From: Frigidibacter albus
GTDB taxonomy: Bacteria > Pseudomonadota > Alphaproteobacteria > Rhodobacterales > Rhodobacteraceae
Reading direction: 5' to 3'
NCBI RefSeq assembly: GCF_009908165.1
Contig: NZ_JAAAUC010000003.1
Span: forward strand, 1 to 64,000
Length of the DNA: 64,000 nt
In this document: positions 33,001 to 41,581 of the stretch, piece after piece
Numbering within the stretch: the first letter of the stretch is position 1
How the letters are laid out: each line of letters begins with the position of its first letter
Translations under genes and position numbers: made by a program
The notes under the pieces: model-generated
The model's input: the letters and a program-made list of their open reading frames with translations, nothing else
Databases searched by the model: none
Told to the model about the DNA's origin: nothing

Positions 33001-33840
33001 ATGCCCGCCCCCATCATGCCCACCTTCACCATGCCCACCTTCATCCAGATCAGCGATCCCCATGTCGTGCCCAAGGGCCAGCTTGTCTGCGGCCATTCCG
33101 ACACCGCCGCCGCGCTGCGCAGCGCCGTGGCCGCGATCAATGCCCGCCTGCCCGCGCTCGGCCCCGTCGACTGTGCCATCGTCACCGGCGATCTGACCGA
33201 CCATGGCACGGCCGAGGAATATGCCCATTTCATCGAGATCATGGCCGATCTGGCGCTGCCCTGGCGGGCGATCCCCGGCAACCACGACAGCCGCGAGGGC
33301 ATGCGCGGCGCCTTTGCCGGGCAGGACTGGATGCCCGCCCGTGGCCCGGTCCACTGGCTGCGTGATTTCGGCCCCTTCGCCGTTATCGGCCTCGACACGC
33401 TTCTGGAGGGCGCGCATCACGGTTGGCTGGCGGAGGAGGGGTTTGCCTTCCTGAGCCAGTCGCTTGCCGACCTTGGCGGCCATCCGGTTGTGGTGGCGAC
33501 ACATCATCCCTGGCTGCATTGCGGCATCCCTGCGATGGATGCCGACAACCTGCGCAACGGCGCGGCCCTGATGGACCTGCTGGAAGCCTATCCCGGCCCC
33601 GCCCGGATGATTTCCGGCCATGTCCACCGCGCCATCACCGGGCAGATCGGCCGTGTCGGCTGCATGATCGCCCCCTCGACCGCCCATGCTGTCAACCGCG
33701 ACCTGCGCGCGGATGCGGTTCATGCGCTGGCGCTGGAGCCGGGGGCTGTGGTCCTGCACAGTTGGCTCGGAACACAACCGGGGCTGATCTCCGATGTGCT
33801 GCCCGTAACCCTGAACCCGGCCCTGTGGCCCTTCGACTGA
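33001..33840 (+). CDS. Calcineurin-like phosphoesterase (CpdA/GpdQ-type)
   Basis: 279 aa class III phosphodiesterase with all dimetal motifs in order: DPH (QISDPHVV), GDLTDHG, GNHD (PGNHDSREG), THH (VVATHHPWLHCG) and GHVH (ISGHVHRAI). These enzymes hydrolyse phosphodiesters such as glycerophosphodiesters or cyclic nucleotides. No signal peptide is seen, so it acts in the cytosol. It starts at the base after the ATPase stop and ends the LacI-ABC operon, implying that it hydrolyses the imported substrate. The exact substrate is unknown. Confidence 0.85.
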   Translation: MPAPIMPTFTMPTFIQISDPHVVPKGQLVCGHSDTAAALRSAVAAINARLPALGPVDCAIVTGDLTDHGTAEEYAHFIEIMADLALPWRAIPGNHDSREGMRGAFAGQDWMPARGPVHWLRDFGPFAVIGLDTLLEGAHHGWLAEEGFAFLSQSLADLGGHPVVVATHHPWLHCGIPAMDADNLRNGAALMDLLEAYPGPARMISGHVHRAITGQIGRVGCMIAPSTAHAVNRDLRADAVHALALEPGAVVLHSWLGTQPGLISDVLPVTLNPALWPFD

Positions 33841-33963
33841 CGCCCTGATCGGTTGAAACACGCCGGTTTCGCCGCGCCCCCCCCCCCGCGCGGGCCAAGC
33901 CCCGATTGCGACCGCGGGGCGTTTCTCTATGCTGGCTGCAAAGATCAGCCAAGGAGGGCAGAC

Positions 33964-35091
33964 ATGTCGATCAACAGGCGGCACTTCGGCCTTGGGCTCG
34001 GAGCCCTCGGGCTGGCGGCTTGCGCAGGGCCCCGCAATCTTGGCGGCGCGTCGGCGCCGGCCGGCATCCCGGACGATCTGCGCCCGGTGCCGAATGCGGG
34101 CTATGATGCCTGGGTCGCCTCGTTCAAGGGCCGGGCCGCGGGGCAGGGAATTTCGGAAGGAACGCTGTCCTCGGCCTTCCGCTCGGCCGGTTTCGTGCCC
34201 GGCGCGGTGACACGGGATCGCAACCAACCCGAATCCAACCGCACGCTGGAGGATTACCTGTCCATCGCCGTGTCGGATGAACGGGTGGCCAAGGGCCGCG
34301 CCGCCTATGCCCGCCAGCGCCCGACGCTGGCTGCGCTGGAAGCGCGCTATGGCGTAGATGCCTCTATCATCACCGCGGTCTGGGGGCTGGAAAGTTTCTA
34401 TGGCGAGCGGCGCGGCGACGTGCCGGTGATCTCGGCAACCTCGACCCTGGCCTATGACGGGCGCCGCGCGGCGTTCTTCGAACAGCAGCTGGTCGCGGCT
34501 CTGCGCATCTTGCAGCGCGGCGACGTGACGCCGGAACGCATGGTCGGAAGCTGGGCCGGGGCAATGGGGCATACCCAGTTCATCCCGACCTCCTATCTGG
34601 AATATGCCGTGGATTTCACCGGCGACGGGCGGCGCGACATCTGGTCGGACGATCCGACCGACTCGCTTGCCTCGACCGCGGCCTACCTGTCGCGCAGCGG
34701 CTGGACCCGGGGTGTGCGTTGGGGGAACGAGGCCGCGGATGGCGCGCTGCAGCCGCAGCCGGGCGGGCCGCGGTTTTCCGTCACCGGCAACTTCCGCGCG
34801 ATCAAGCGCTACAACAACTCCGACCTTTACGCGATCGGCGTGGGCCATCTGGCCGACCGGATTGCCGGCGGAGGGCCGCTGCGCGGCAGCTTCCCGCCCG
34901 ATGCCAATGGCCTGACCAAGGACGACCGCATCCGCTTGCAACAGCGGCTGACCGCGCGAGGCTTCGACACCGGCGGCGCGGACGGGGTGCTGGGACCGAA
35001 GAGCCGCAGCGCGATCAGTGCCTATCAGGGCAGCATCGGGCAGGCGGCGACCGGCGTGCCCTCGGTGGCCCTGCTGCGCAGTCTCGGCTAA
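33964..35091 (+). CDS. Lytic murein transglycosylase (MltB family) with peptidoglycan-binding domain
   Basis: 375 aa. An N-terminal twin-arginine-like start (RRHFGLGLGALGLAAC) ends in a lipobox (LAAC), so a lipoprotein is likely. The catalytic SLT_2 domain has AVWGLESFYGER, with the expected catalytic Glu, plus AGAMGHTQFIPTSYLEYAVDF. A PG_binding_1 domain lies at the C terminus (RIRLQQRLTARGFDTGGADG). It cleaves peptidoglycan glycan strands to 1,6-anhydro products. AAGGAGGG precedes ATG 33964. The leader contains a run of eleven C at 33877-33887. Confidence 0.92.
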   Translation: MSINRRHFGLGLGALGLAACAGPRNLGGASAPAGIPDDLRPVPNAGYDAWVASFKGRAAGQGISEGTLSSAFRSAGFVPGAVTRDRNQPESNRTLEDYLSIAVSDERVAKGRAAYARQRPTLAALEARYGVDASIITAVWGLESFYGERRGDVPVISATSTLAYDGRRAAFFEQQLVAALRILQRGDVTPERMVGSWAGAMGHTQFIPTSYLEYAVDFTGDGRRDIWSDDPTDSLASTAAYLSRSGWTRGVRWGNEAADGALQPQPGGPRFSVTGNFRAIKRYNNSDLYAIGVGHLADRIAGGGPLRGSFPPDANGLTKDDRIRLQQRLTARGFDTGGADGVLGPKSRSAISAYQGSIGQAATGVPSVALLRSLG

Positions 35092-35098
35092 CGGGATT

Positions 35099-35121
35099 GG
35101 GCGGGGGCTTGGCCCCCGGCC
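35099..35121. terminator. Candidate bidirectional hairpin between convergent genes
   Basis: A GGGGGC/GCCCCC stem with a 3-base loop (35103-35117), extendable by a C-G pair and two further pairs across one mismatch, fills most of the 33-base gap between the transglycosylase and eamA stops. No T-run is seen on either strand, so termination efficiency is doubtful. Confidence 0.4.
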
Positions 35122-35124
35122 CGT

Positions 35125-36024
35125 TCACGGCGCTGCGCTGCGTTCCTTTTGGTCTGCGGCGAAGATCATCAGGCCGGACACCACAATGATCGCCGCGCCC
35201 GCCAGCATGGTCGCGGTCGGCAGGTCGCCGAAGAACATCCAGCCCATCAGCACCGCCCAGGGCAGCAGCGTGTACTGGAACGGCGCCACCGTTGCCGCAT
35301 CGGCCAGCTTCACCGCGCGGTTCACGCAGATATGGCCCAGCATGGCGACCACGCCGAGCGTGCCCAGAAGCAGCAGGTCAGGGCCGCTCGGGGTCACCCA
35401 ACCGACCGGGGCGAGGACCAGCCCCGCCGCCAGCGCGCCGAGGATCTGGAAGAAGACCAACACCGTATCGGGCGTGCCGCGCAGGCTGCGGCCGGTCAGC
35501 ATCATCAGCGCGAAGGCGAGGGTGCCTATGACCGACACGGCGATGGCGAAGGGATGCACTTCGCCCGAGGGCGTCAGCGCGACCAGCACCCCGACGAAGC
35601 CGAGCGCGATGGCCGCCCACCGCAACGCGCCCACCTTCTCGCCCAGCAAGAAGGGCGACAGCGCCGCCACATAGATCGGTGCGGCCAGCCAATAGGTCAT
35701 CACATCGGCCAGCGGCAGGTAATAGACGGCCCAGTAGAAGCAGAACACCTCGGCGGTGGAGAAGACCACGCGGGCGAGTTGCAGCAGCGGGCGTTGCACC
35801 CGGCGGATCGGCGCCAGCCCCATGCGCCACAGGAAGGGTGCAAGGATCAGCAGCGCGACGGCAGAGCGCAGCAGCAGCACCTGCCCGACCGAATAGGTCG
35901 AGACCAGCCATTTGCCCATCGCGTCATTGGCGACGAACAGGAACATCGCCAGCAGCATCACGATCATGCCAAGCCGGGCCGGGCTGATCGCCGTGCCGCG
36001 AAAGGTGGTTCCGGGAAGGTTCAT
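35125..36024 (-). CDS. EamA/DMT-superfamily transporter
   Basis: 299 aa with ten predicted transmembrane helices and two EamA repeats (first from LGMIVMLLAMFLFVANDAMGK, second ending WMFFGDLPTATMLAGAAIIV). Such proteins usually export metabolites or amino acids; the substrate is unknown. It follows the TRAP transporter 1 genes on the same strand but is separated from dctP by a terminator hairpin, so it may be transcribed separately. Confidence 0.88.
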   Translation of the reverse strand: MNLPGTTFRGTAISPARLGMIVMLLAMFLFVANDAMGKWLVSTYSVGQVLLLRSAVALLILAPFLWRMGLAPIRRVQRPLLQLARVVFSTAEVFCFYWAVYYLPLADVMTYWLAAPIYVAALSPFLLGEKVGALRWAAIALGFVGVLVALTPSGEVHPFAIAVSVIGTLAFALMMLTGRSLRGTPDTVLVFFQILGALAAGLVLAPVGWVTPSGPDLLLLGTLGVVAMLGHICVNRAVKLADAATVAPFQYTLLPWAVLMGWMFFGDLPTATMLAGAAIIVVSGLMIFAADQKERSAAP

Positions 36025-36102
36025 GTCTTGGCGTCCGTCATGGGCGGTATCGGGGGCCCGGCGCCGTGGCGGGCGCCGACTTCATGGGGGGCCTGCACCA
36101 AA

Positions 36103-36127
36103 GGGCCGGGGCACATGGCCCCGGCCC
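36103..36127 (-). terminator. Terminator after TRAP transporter 1 operon
   Basis: A 10-bp perfect GC stem (GGGCCGGGGC with GCCCCGGCCC) and a 5-base loop are followed on the minus strand by TTTGG. It lies 21 bases after the dctP stop. The T-run is short, so it may be partly leaky into eamA. Confidence 0.65.
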
Positions 36128-36147
36128 CTCTGTTCAACGGGCCAGAG

Positions 36148-37155
36148 TTACTGGCCGCGGATGGTGGCCAGCTCGGCCTGGACCTGCTCGATGACATCGG
36201 CGCCGATCGAGTCTGCGCCGCGCTCATAGACGCCGGCAACCGCTTCGCGGATTTCGGTCATCGCCTCTTCCGAGATGTCGTTCACTTCCAGCCCGGCATC
36301 CTTGATCCGCTGCAGCGATTCTTCCGAAAGCGAACGGCTGGAGTCGCGCTGCGCGGTTTGACCGGTCGCGGTGCAGTCCATCAGGATCTGCTGCTCTTCA
36401 GCCGAATAGGTGTCGAAGATCGGCTTGGAGAACAGGACCATGAACGGCGTGTAGGCGTGGCGGGTGTTCGACACGTAGTCCTGCACTTCGTAGAAGCGCG
36501 AGGTGTCGATGGTCACATAGGGGTTTTCCTGCGCGTCGATGGCGCCGGTTTCGAGCGCGGTGAACACCTCGCCAAAGGCCATCGGCGTCGCGTTGGTGCC
36601 GAGCGTTTCGAACGTATCGAGGAAGATGTTGTTCTGCATGACGCGCACGCGCATGCCGTTGAAGTCCTCGAGCGTTTCGACCGGGCGCAGCGAGTTCGAC
36701 AGGTTGCGGAACCCGTTCTCCCAGAACGAGAGGTTCACAAGGTTATGCGCCTGCATCTTGTCGGACATCATTTTGCCGAACTCGCCGTCCAGCAGCGCGT
36801 CGGCCTCTGCCTCGCTCGAGATCAGGAAGGGCAGGTCGAACACGCCAAGCGCCGGTTCGATGGCGACCAGCGGCGAGGTCGAGGAGACGACCATTTCCAG
36901 CGTGCCCGAGCGCAGCGACTGCGCCGATTGCAGGTCATCGCCGAGCGACGAGCTCCAGAACGCGTTGATGGTCCAGGCGCCGCCGGTGCGTTCCTCGACG
37001 CAGGCCTGCATCGCTTCGACGCCGTCGCCGACCGGGTGATCCTCGGCCACGCCATTGGCGATGCGGATGGTGCGTTCGGAAATCTCGGCGCTGGCCGGGA
37101 TGGCGACGGTAAGGGCCAGGACGGCGGCCACCGAGGTGGTGATAAGGGTCTTCAT
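36148..37155 (-). CDS. TRAP transporter 1 substrate-binding protein (DctP family)
   Basis: 335 aa with a signal peptide (cut near ASAEIS). DctP fold: RIANGVAEDHPVGDGVEAM at the start, the ligand-binding Arg in FNGMRVRVMQNN, and ALETGAIDAQENPYVTI. The arginine implies a carboxylate ligand, probably a sugar acid given the neighbours. ATG 37155 is preceded by GGAGGAG; the longer frame to 37203 overlaps dctM and has no signal peptide. It lies last in the order dctQ-dctM-dctP. Confidence 0.92.
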   Translation of the reverse strand: MKTLITTSVAAVLALTVAIPASAEISERTIRIANGVAEDHPVGDGVEAMQACVEERTGGAWTINAFWSSSLGDDLQSAQSLRSGTLEMVVSSTSPLVAIEPALGVFDLPFLISSEAEADALLDGEFGKMMSDKMQAHNLVNLSFWENGFRNLSNSLRPVETLEDFNGMRVRVMQNNIFLDTFETLGTNATPMAFGEVFTALETGAIDAQENPYVTIDTSRFYEVQDYVSNTRHAYTPFMVLFSKPIFDTYSAEEQQILMDCTATGQTAQRDSSRSLSEESLQRIKDAGLEVNDISEEAMTEIREAVAGVYERGADSIGADVIEQVQAELATIRGQ

Positions 37156-37199
37156 ATGCAAACTCCTCCGATTTTGCGGGTTATTTTGACAGTGTCGGG

Positions 37200-38477
37200 T
37201 CACCGCATCCAGGCCAGCGGGGCCAGCACGATCTGCGGGAAGGCAAGAAGCAGGGCGAGCACGACAAGCTGAGAAGCGATAAAGGGCAACACGCCCTGCG
37301 CCACCTTGCCGAATGGCACCCGTGACACACCGCTGACCACGTTGAGCACGACGCCGACCGGCGGGGTGATCAGCGAGATGCAGGTGGTCATCACGAAGAT
37401 GATGCCGAAATAGACCGGGTCGATATCGGCGGCCCGGGTGACCGGCATCAGGACGGGGGCGAAGATCAGGATGGTCGGGGCAAGGTCAAGGACCATGCCC
37501 ACGACCAGCAGCAGGGCGACGATGCCAAGCATCAGCAGCTGCGGACTTTCGATCAGCGGCTCGACCAGCCCGATCAGGTCGTTGGGAATGTTGGCCGAGG
37601 TGATCAGCCAGGAGGTCACCAGCGCCGAGGCGACAAGGAACATCACGATGGCCGTGGTCTTCGCGGCGTTGACGAAGACGCGGTAGAGGCTGTTCCAGGT
37701 CAGCTCGCGGTAGATCACGCCGCCGACGAAGAGGGCATAGACCGCTGCGACCACCGCCGCCTCGGTCGGGGTGAAGATGCCGAAGCGGATCCCGGCCAGG
37801 ATGATCACCGGCATGAACAGCGCCCAGATCGCGGCGCCCCCCGCCTGCAGACGCTCCTTGCCAGAGCGGCGCGGCAGCGGGATGACGGTTTCCTTGCGGG
37901 CGACGAAGCTCCACATCAGCGCCAGCGCCGCGCCCATCATCAGGCCGGGGACGATGCCACCCAGGAACAGCCCGGTGATCGACACGTTCGCGGCAACCCC
38001 GAAGATGATATAAGCCAGCGAGGGCGGCAGCACCGGCGCGATAATGCCGCCGGCGGCCATCAGGCCGGCCGCGCGCGGCACGTTGTAGCCGGCATCGCGC
38101 ATCATCGGCACCAGGATGGCGGCCAGCGCGGCGGAGTCGGCCGCGGCAGAGCCGGACATCGAGGCCATGATGATCGCCGCCATGATGGCGACATAGCCGA
38201 GCCCGCCCTTGATATGGCCGCAGCAGGTGACCGCAAAGTCCACGATCCGGCGCGACAGGCCGCCTGCGTTCATCAACTCGCCCGCCAACAGAAAGAAAGG
38301 CACCGCCAGCAGGGTGAAGGTGTTGGCGCCGGTGATCATCTGCTGCGCGATGATCTGGGTGTTGAAGATGCCCATGTAGGACATCAGCACGATGCCCGTG
38401 GCCATCAGCGCGAAGGCCACGGGAACACCGATGGCAAGGGTGGCAAACAGCGTGCCGAGGAAGACGAGAATGGTCAC
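37200..38477 (-). CDS. TRAP transporter 1 large membrane subunit (DctM family)
   Basis: 425 aa with about twelve transmembrane segments and the family's MSGSAAADSAALAAILVPMM and PPSLAYIIFGV motifs. It carries out sodium-driven import together with DctQ and DctP. It overlaps dctQ by 4 bases; dctP follows 44 bases later with its own strong ribosome site. Expression is probably controlled by the divergent LacI regulator at 39207. Confidence 0.93.
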   Translation of the reverse strand: MTILVFLGTLFATLAIGVPVAFALMATGIVLMSYMGIFNTQIIAQQMITGANTFTLLAVPFFLLAGELMNAGGLSRRIVDFAVTCCGHIKGGLGYVAIMAAIIMASMSGSAAADSAALAAILVPMMRDAGYNVPRAAGLMAAGGIIAPVLPPSLAYIIFGVAANVSITGLFLGGIVPGLMMGAALALMWSFVARKETVIPLPRRSGKERLQAGGAAIWALFMPVIILAGIRFGIFTPTEAAVVAAVYALFVGGVIYRELTWNSLYRVFVNAAKTTAIVMFLVASALVTSWLITSANIPNDLIGLVEPLIESPQLLMLGIVALLLVVGMVLDLAPTILIFAPVLMPVTRAADIDPVYFGIIFVMTTCISLITPPVGVVLNVVSGVSRVPFGKVAQGVLPFIASQLVVLALLLAFPQIVLAPLAWMR

Positions 38478-39007
38478 GATGCGCGCCCTTCAGAAGTGGG
38501 TTCTTCGTATTCGCCCACGAAGCGGGCGATCTCGGCCTCGGTCACGCGGCCCGTAAGGATCTGGATGATGCGCATCAGCGCGATCAGGGCCACGCCGCCT
38601 CCGGTGAAATAGCCGATGCCGTAGACCCAGATCATCGACAGATCGATCACCGCCGCGCTCATCGTCGCATTGATCGGGTGCTGGACCCAGGTGCCGTGGA
38701 AGAACGCGCCCGCGCAGCCCAGGATGATCAGGTTCGAGATGAACATGCAGATCACGCGGCCGCGGCGGCCGAACAGCCGCACGATGGTCTCGACGCCGAT
38801 ATGACCGTGCTCCTTGAAGGCCAGCACGGCACCGATGAAGGTCAGCCAGACGAAGAAATAGCGGGACATTTCTTCCGAGAAGGTTATGCCGCTGTTGAAC
38901 CCGTAGCGAAGCACGACATTGGTCGCCACCATCAGCACCATGCCCGCCAGCAAGGCGGCGAGCACGAGCTCGACAAGCTTCACGGCGATGTCGGAAAATC
39001 TGGTCAT
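38474..39007 (-). CDS. TRAP transporter 1 small membrane subunit (DctQ family)
   Basis: 177 aa with four transmembrane helices and the typical SRYFFVWLTFIGAVLAFKEHGHIGVE segment. It is first in the operon. ATG 39007 is the likely start; GTG 39040 is an alternative. The only strong ribosome site (GGGAGGAG, 39051-39058) precedes a 12-codon ORF (39042-39004, MCLALWTEGVRA) whose stop overlaps ATG 39007, so translation may be coupled through that leader. Confidence 0.87.
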   Translation of the reverse strand: MTRFSDIAVKLVELVLAALLAGMVLMVATNVVLRYGFNSGITFSEEMSRYFFVWLTFIGAVLAFKEHGHIGVETIVRLFGRRGRVICMFISNLIILGCAGAFFHGTWVQHPINATMSAAVIDLSMIWVYGIGYFTGGGVALIALMRIIQILTGRVTEAEIARFVGEYEEPTSEGRAS

Positions 39008-39206
39008 GCGCGAACACCTTCTGTCCAGAGCGCCAGGCACATGATCGAGTCTCCTCCCGCAAGGGGTATCGCGGCATGGGTGCGGCGATTGATCCGGATA
39101 TCGGAAGGTCTCCTCCCTTGCCGATGTCCCTTGGCTGGTTCATATTTGGTAACGTATAACATTGTCAACCACTCGCGTCGTTACTTCCGCAGGGAATGGG
39201 GGTAGA

Positions 39207-40256
39207 ATGAAGAAAATAGTTAGTGATTACAGGTCTGTAACCCTGAAGGACGTCGCCGCGCTTGCCGATGTTAGCGTTATGACGGCATCCCGCGCCCTGC
39301 GCACGCCCGACCGGGTGTCCGCCAAGATGCGCGCGCGGGTTTCCGAGGCGGTTCAGGCCCTTGGCTATGCCCCGAACGAGGCAGCGCGGGCGCTTGTCTC
39401 GGCCACCAGCTCGACCATCGGGGTGCTGATTCCCTCGATCTCGAACCTGGTGTTTGTGGATGTGCTGCGCGGGATCTACGATGCCGCCGAACAGACGCCC
39501 TACCAGGTGCAGATCGCCAACACCCGCTACCGGGACAGCAAGGAGCAGGAGCTGCTGAAGGTCTTCGCCGCGCAACGCCCGGCGGGCCTGATCGTGACCG
39601 GTGTCGACCAATCCCCCGAGACGCGGGCGATCCTGTCGGGCCTTGGCTGCCCCGTGGTGCAGATCATGGATGTCAGCGCCGACCCGGTGGACATGATGAT
39701 CGGCTTCGACCATCGCCGCGCGGCCTATGCGGCGACGCGGCATCTGGTCGATCAGGGCTATCGCCGCATCGGCTTCATCGGCGCGCGGATGGACCCCCGC
39801 AGCCAGAAGCGGCTGGATGGCTATATCGACGCGCTGACCGAGGCGGACCTGTTCGACGACGCGCTGATCCTCACCTCGCCGCAGCCCACCTCCGTCGCGC
39901 TTGGCAGCCGGATGTTCGGCGAGTTTCTGGCGATGGCGCCCGATGCCGATGCCGTGTTCTGCAACAACGACGACATGGCGCTTGGCGCGCTGTTCGAATG
40001 CCAGCGCCGGCATATCCGGGTGCCGGGGCAGTTCGGCATCATGGGCTACAACAATATCGAATATGCCGCCGCCAGCGCGCCCTCGCTCTCGTCCATCAAG
40101 ACGCCCTGCTACGAGATGGGGCAGGGCGCCGTGCAGATGATCGCGGCGGCGGCGCGGGGGCAGAGGCCCGAGCCGGGCAATGTCGATCTGGGCTGCCAGC
40201 TGATGCCGCGCGAGAGCACGGATCGCGGCGCAGGCCGGGTCCGCGCGGCGGGCTGA
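39207..40256 (+). CDS. LacI-family regulator of TRAP transporter 1 region
   Basis: 349 aa. HTH VTLKDVAALADVSVMTASRALRTPDRVS, hinge helix AARALVSATSS, then a sensor domain (IGVLIPSISNLVFVDVLRGI). It resembles the GntR/GclR-type gluconate branch of the family. It is divergent from dctQ with a ~199-base AT-richer gap; on the minus strand TTGACA-17-ATATGA (about 39145-39173) is a fair promoter for the TRAP genes. The start at ATG 39207 has only a weak GGGGG ribosome site. The effector is inferred to be a sugar acid. Confidence 0.88.
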   Translation: MKKIVSDYRSVTLKDVAALADVSVMTASRALRTPDRVSAKMRARVSEAVQALGYAPNEAARALVSATSSTIGVLIPSISNLVFVDVLRGIYDAAEQTPYQVQIANTRYRDSKEQELLKVFAAQRPAGLIVTGVDQSPETRAILSGLGCPVVQIMDVSADPVDMMIGFDHRRAAYAATRHLVDQGYRRIGFIGARMDPRSQKRLDGYIDALTEADLFDDALILTSPQPTSVALGSRMFGEFLAMAPDADAVFCNNDDMALGALFECQRRHIRVPGQFGIMGYNNIEYAAASAPSLSSIKTPCYEMGQGAVQMIAAAARGQRPEPGNVDLGCQLMPRESTDRGAGRVRAAG

Positions 40257-40300
40257 GCTGCTGTTGTCGGCCATGACTCCTCCCTCCCTTCGATAGCGGT

Positions 40301-41470
40301 TCAACCGGCGCGCAGAACTCCGCGCCGGGCAAGGTTGGCCATCAGCGCGCCGATGCCGAAGGTCCATTCCGGGCACTCGTCGGTGCGGCGGACCCAGTTC
40401 ACCAGGCGGCCAAGGCGGGGCGAGGAAATCTCGACCCGGTCGCCGATCTCATGCGTGAAGCCGAGGCCGGGGCCGCGGCGGTCCTTGGTCGGCGCGAACA
40501 TCGTGCCAAGGAACAGCACCGCGCCGTCGGGATATTGATGGTTGCGGTTCAGCAACTGCCCGGCAAGGTCTTCGGGGCTGCGGCTGATCGCGCGCATCGG
40601 GCTGAGCCCGTCCAGCGCGAAGCCGTCTTCGCCCGTAACCCGCAGCGCGATCTCGGCGCCCTTCATGTCGTCCAGCGTGAAGTCCGCATCGAACAGCCGG
40701 ATGAACGGGCCAAGGGCGCAAGAGGCGTTGTTGTCCTTGGCCTTGGACAGCAGCAGGGCCGAGCGGCCTTCGAAATCGCGCAGGTTGACGTCATTGCCAA
40801 GCGTCGCGCCGACGATCCGGCCATCCGAAGTGATCGCCAGCACCATCTCCGGCTCGGGGTTGTTCCATTCGGATTTGGGATGGATGCCGATATCGGCGCC
40901 GCAGCCGACCGAGGACATCGGCTGGGCCTTGGTGAAGATCTCGGCGTCGGGGCCGATGCCGACCTCCAGATACTGCGACCACAGGCCAAGCCCCTGCAGC
41001 AGCATCTTGACCTCGGCCGCCTTGGCAGACCCGGCCTCGACCCCGCGCAGGCTCTCGCCCAGAACGGGGGCAAGGCGCGCGCGGATTTCCTGCGCGCGGC
41101 CGGCATCGCCCTTGGCGTGCTCCTCCACCACCCGCTCCAGCATGCTGCCCGCAAAGGTCACGCCGGCGGCCTTCACGGCCTGCAGATCGACGGGGGCCAG
41201 CAGCTGCCCGGCAGCGCCGGACAGGAAGTCATCCAGCGCGCCAAGCTCGGCGCAGCCCTGGGCAAGGCGGGCGATATCAGGCAGACCCGGAAGCTCCAGC
41301 ACGGCCGAGAGCGTCGGCGCGAGGCCAGTCAGGTCAAGAACGCGGCTGCCTTGCAGCAACACCGGGCAGGGGCCGCCCGCAGCGTTCGACCAGACGCGGC
41401 CGACCAGCAGCGCAGTGGCGCTGTCCTGCGGCAGGATCTCGCGGGCGGTCAGTCTCTGCGTCTCGGCCAT
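40301..41470 (-). CDS. xylX: FAH-family 2-keto-3-deoxy-pentonate dehydratase (XylX-like)
   Basis: 389 aa of the fumarylacetoacetate hydrolase superfamily. The C-terminal two-thirds closely follow Caulobacter XylX as I remember it: GLWSQYLEVGIGPDAEIFTK, SEWNNPEPE, GNDVNLRDFEGRSALLLSK and KDNNASCALGPF. XylX converts 2-keto-3-deoxy-D-xylonate to alpha-ketoglutarate semialdehyde. Metal ligands are expected in the EPE and following acidic positions. It sits downstream of the GntR gene on the same strand, with a GntR-type operator just before its start. The dehydrogenase for the semialdehyde is not in the window. Confidence 0.8.
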   Translation of the reverse strand: MAETQRLTAREILPQDSATALLVGRVWSNAAGGPCPVLLQGSRVLDLTGLAPTLSAVLELPGLPDIARLAQGCAELGALDDFLSGAAGQLLAPVDLQAVKAAGVTFAGSMLERVVEEHAKGDAGRAQEIRARLAPVLGESLRGVEAGSAKAAEVKMLLQGLGLWSQYLEVGIGPDAEIFTKAQPMSSVGCGADIGIHPKSEWNNPEPEMVLAITSDGRIVGATLGNDVNLRDFEGRSALLLSKAKDNNASCALGPFIRLFDADFTLDDMKGAEIALRVTGEDGFALDGLSPMRAISRSPEDLAGQLLNRNHQYPDGAVLFLGTMFAPTKDRRGPGLGFTHEIGDRVEISSPRLGRLVNWVRRTDECPEWTFGIGALMANLARRGVLRAG

Positions 41471-41492
41471 GCATTCCTCCCCAGAAACCTGC

Positions 41493-41510
41493 TTGTCGGA
41501 TGTCTGACAA
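41493..41510 (-). promoter_or_regulatory. GntR/FCD operator upstream of xylX-like gene
   Basis: On the minus strand TTGTCAGACATCCGACAA, with TTGTC/GACAA arms, 23 bases before the xylX-like ATG. The core TTGTCAGACA resembles the usual FCD-GntR consensus and recurs at 42426 with one difference. Confidence 0.65.
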
Positions 41511-41581
41511 CTGAATCCATGAAAATGTCTATACCGGCGCCGCGCGGACCTGTCCAGCGCTTCGGCATAGGGCGTGCAGGG

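Noticed and set aside
31882-34941. 1019-aa open frame on the minus strand
   Set aside because: It is antisense to the ATPase, phosphoesterase and transglycosylase genes, has Arg/His/Gly-rich composition without domains, and reflects the scarcity of stops in GC-rich DNA.
39141-39165. GGTAACGTATAAC near the LacI regulator at 39207 as a LacI operator
   Set aside because: Only about half of the positions are symmetric around any centre; not good enough to call an operator.
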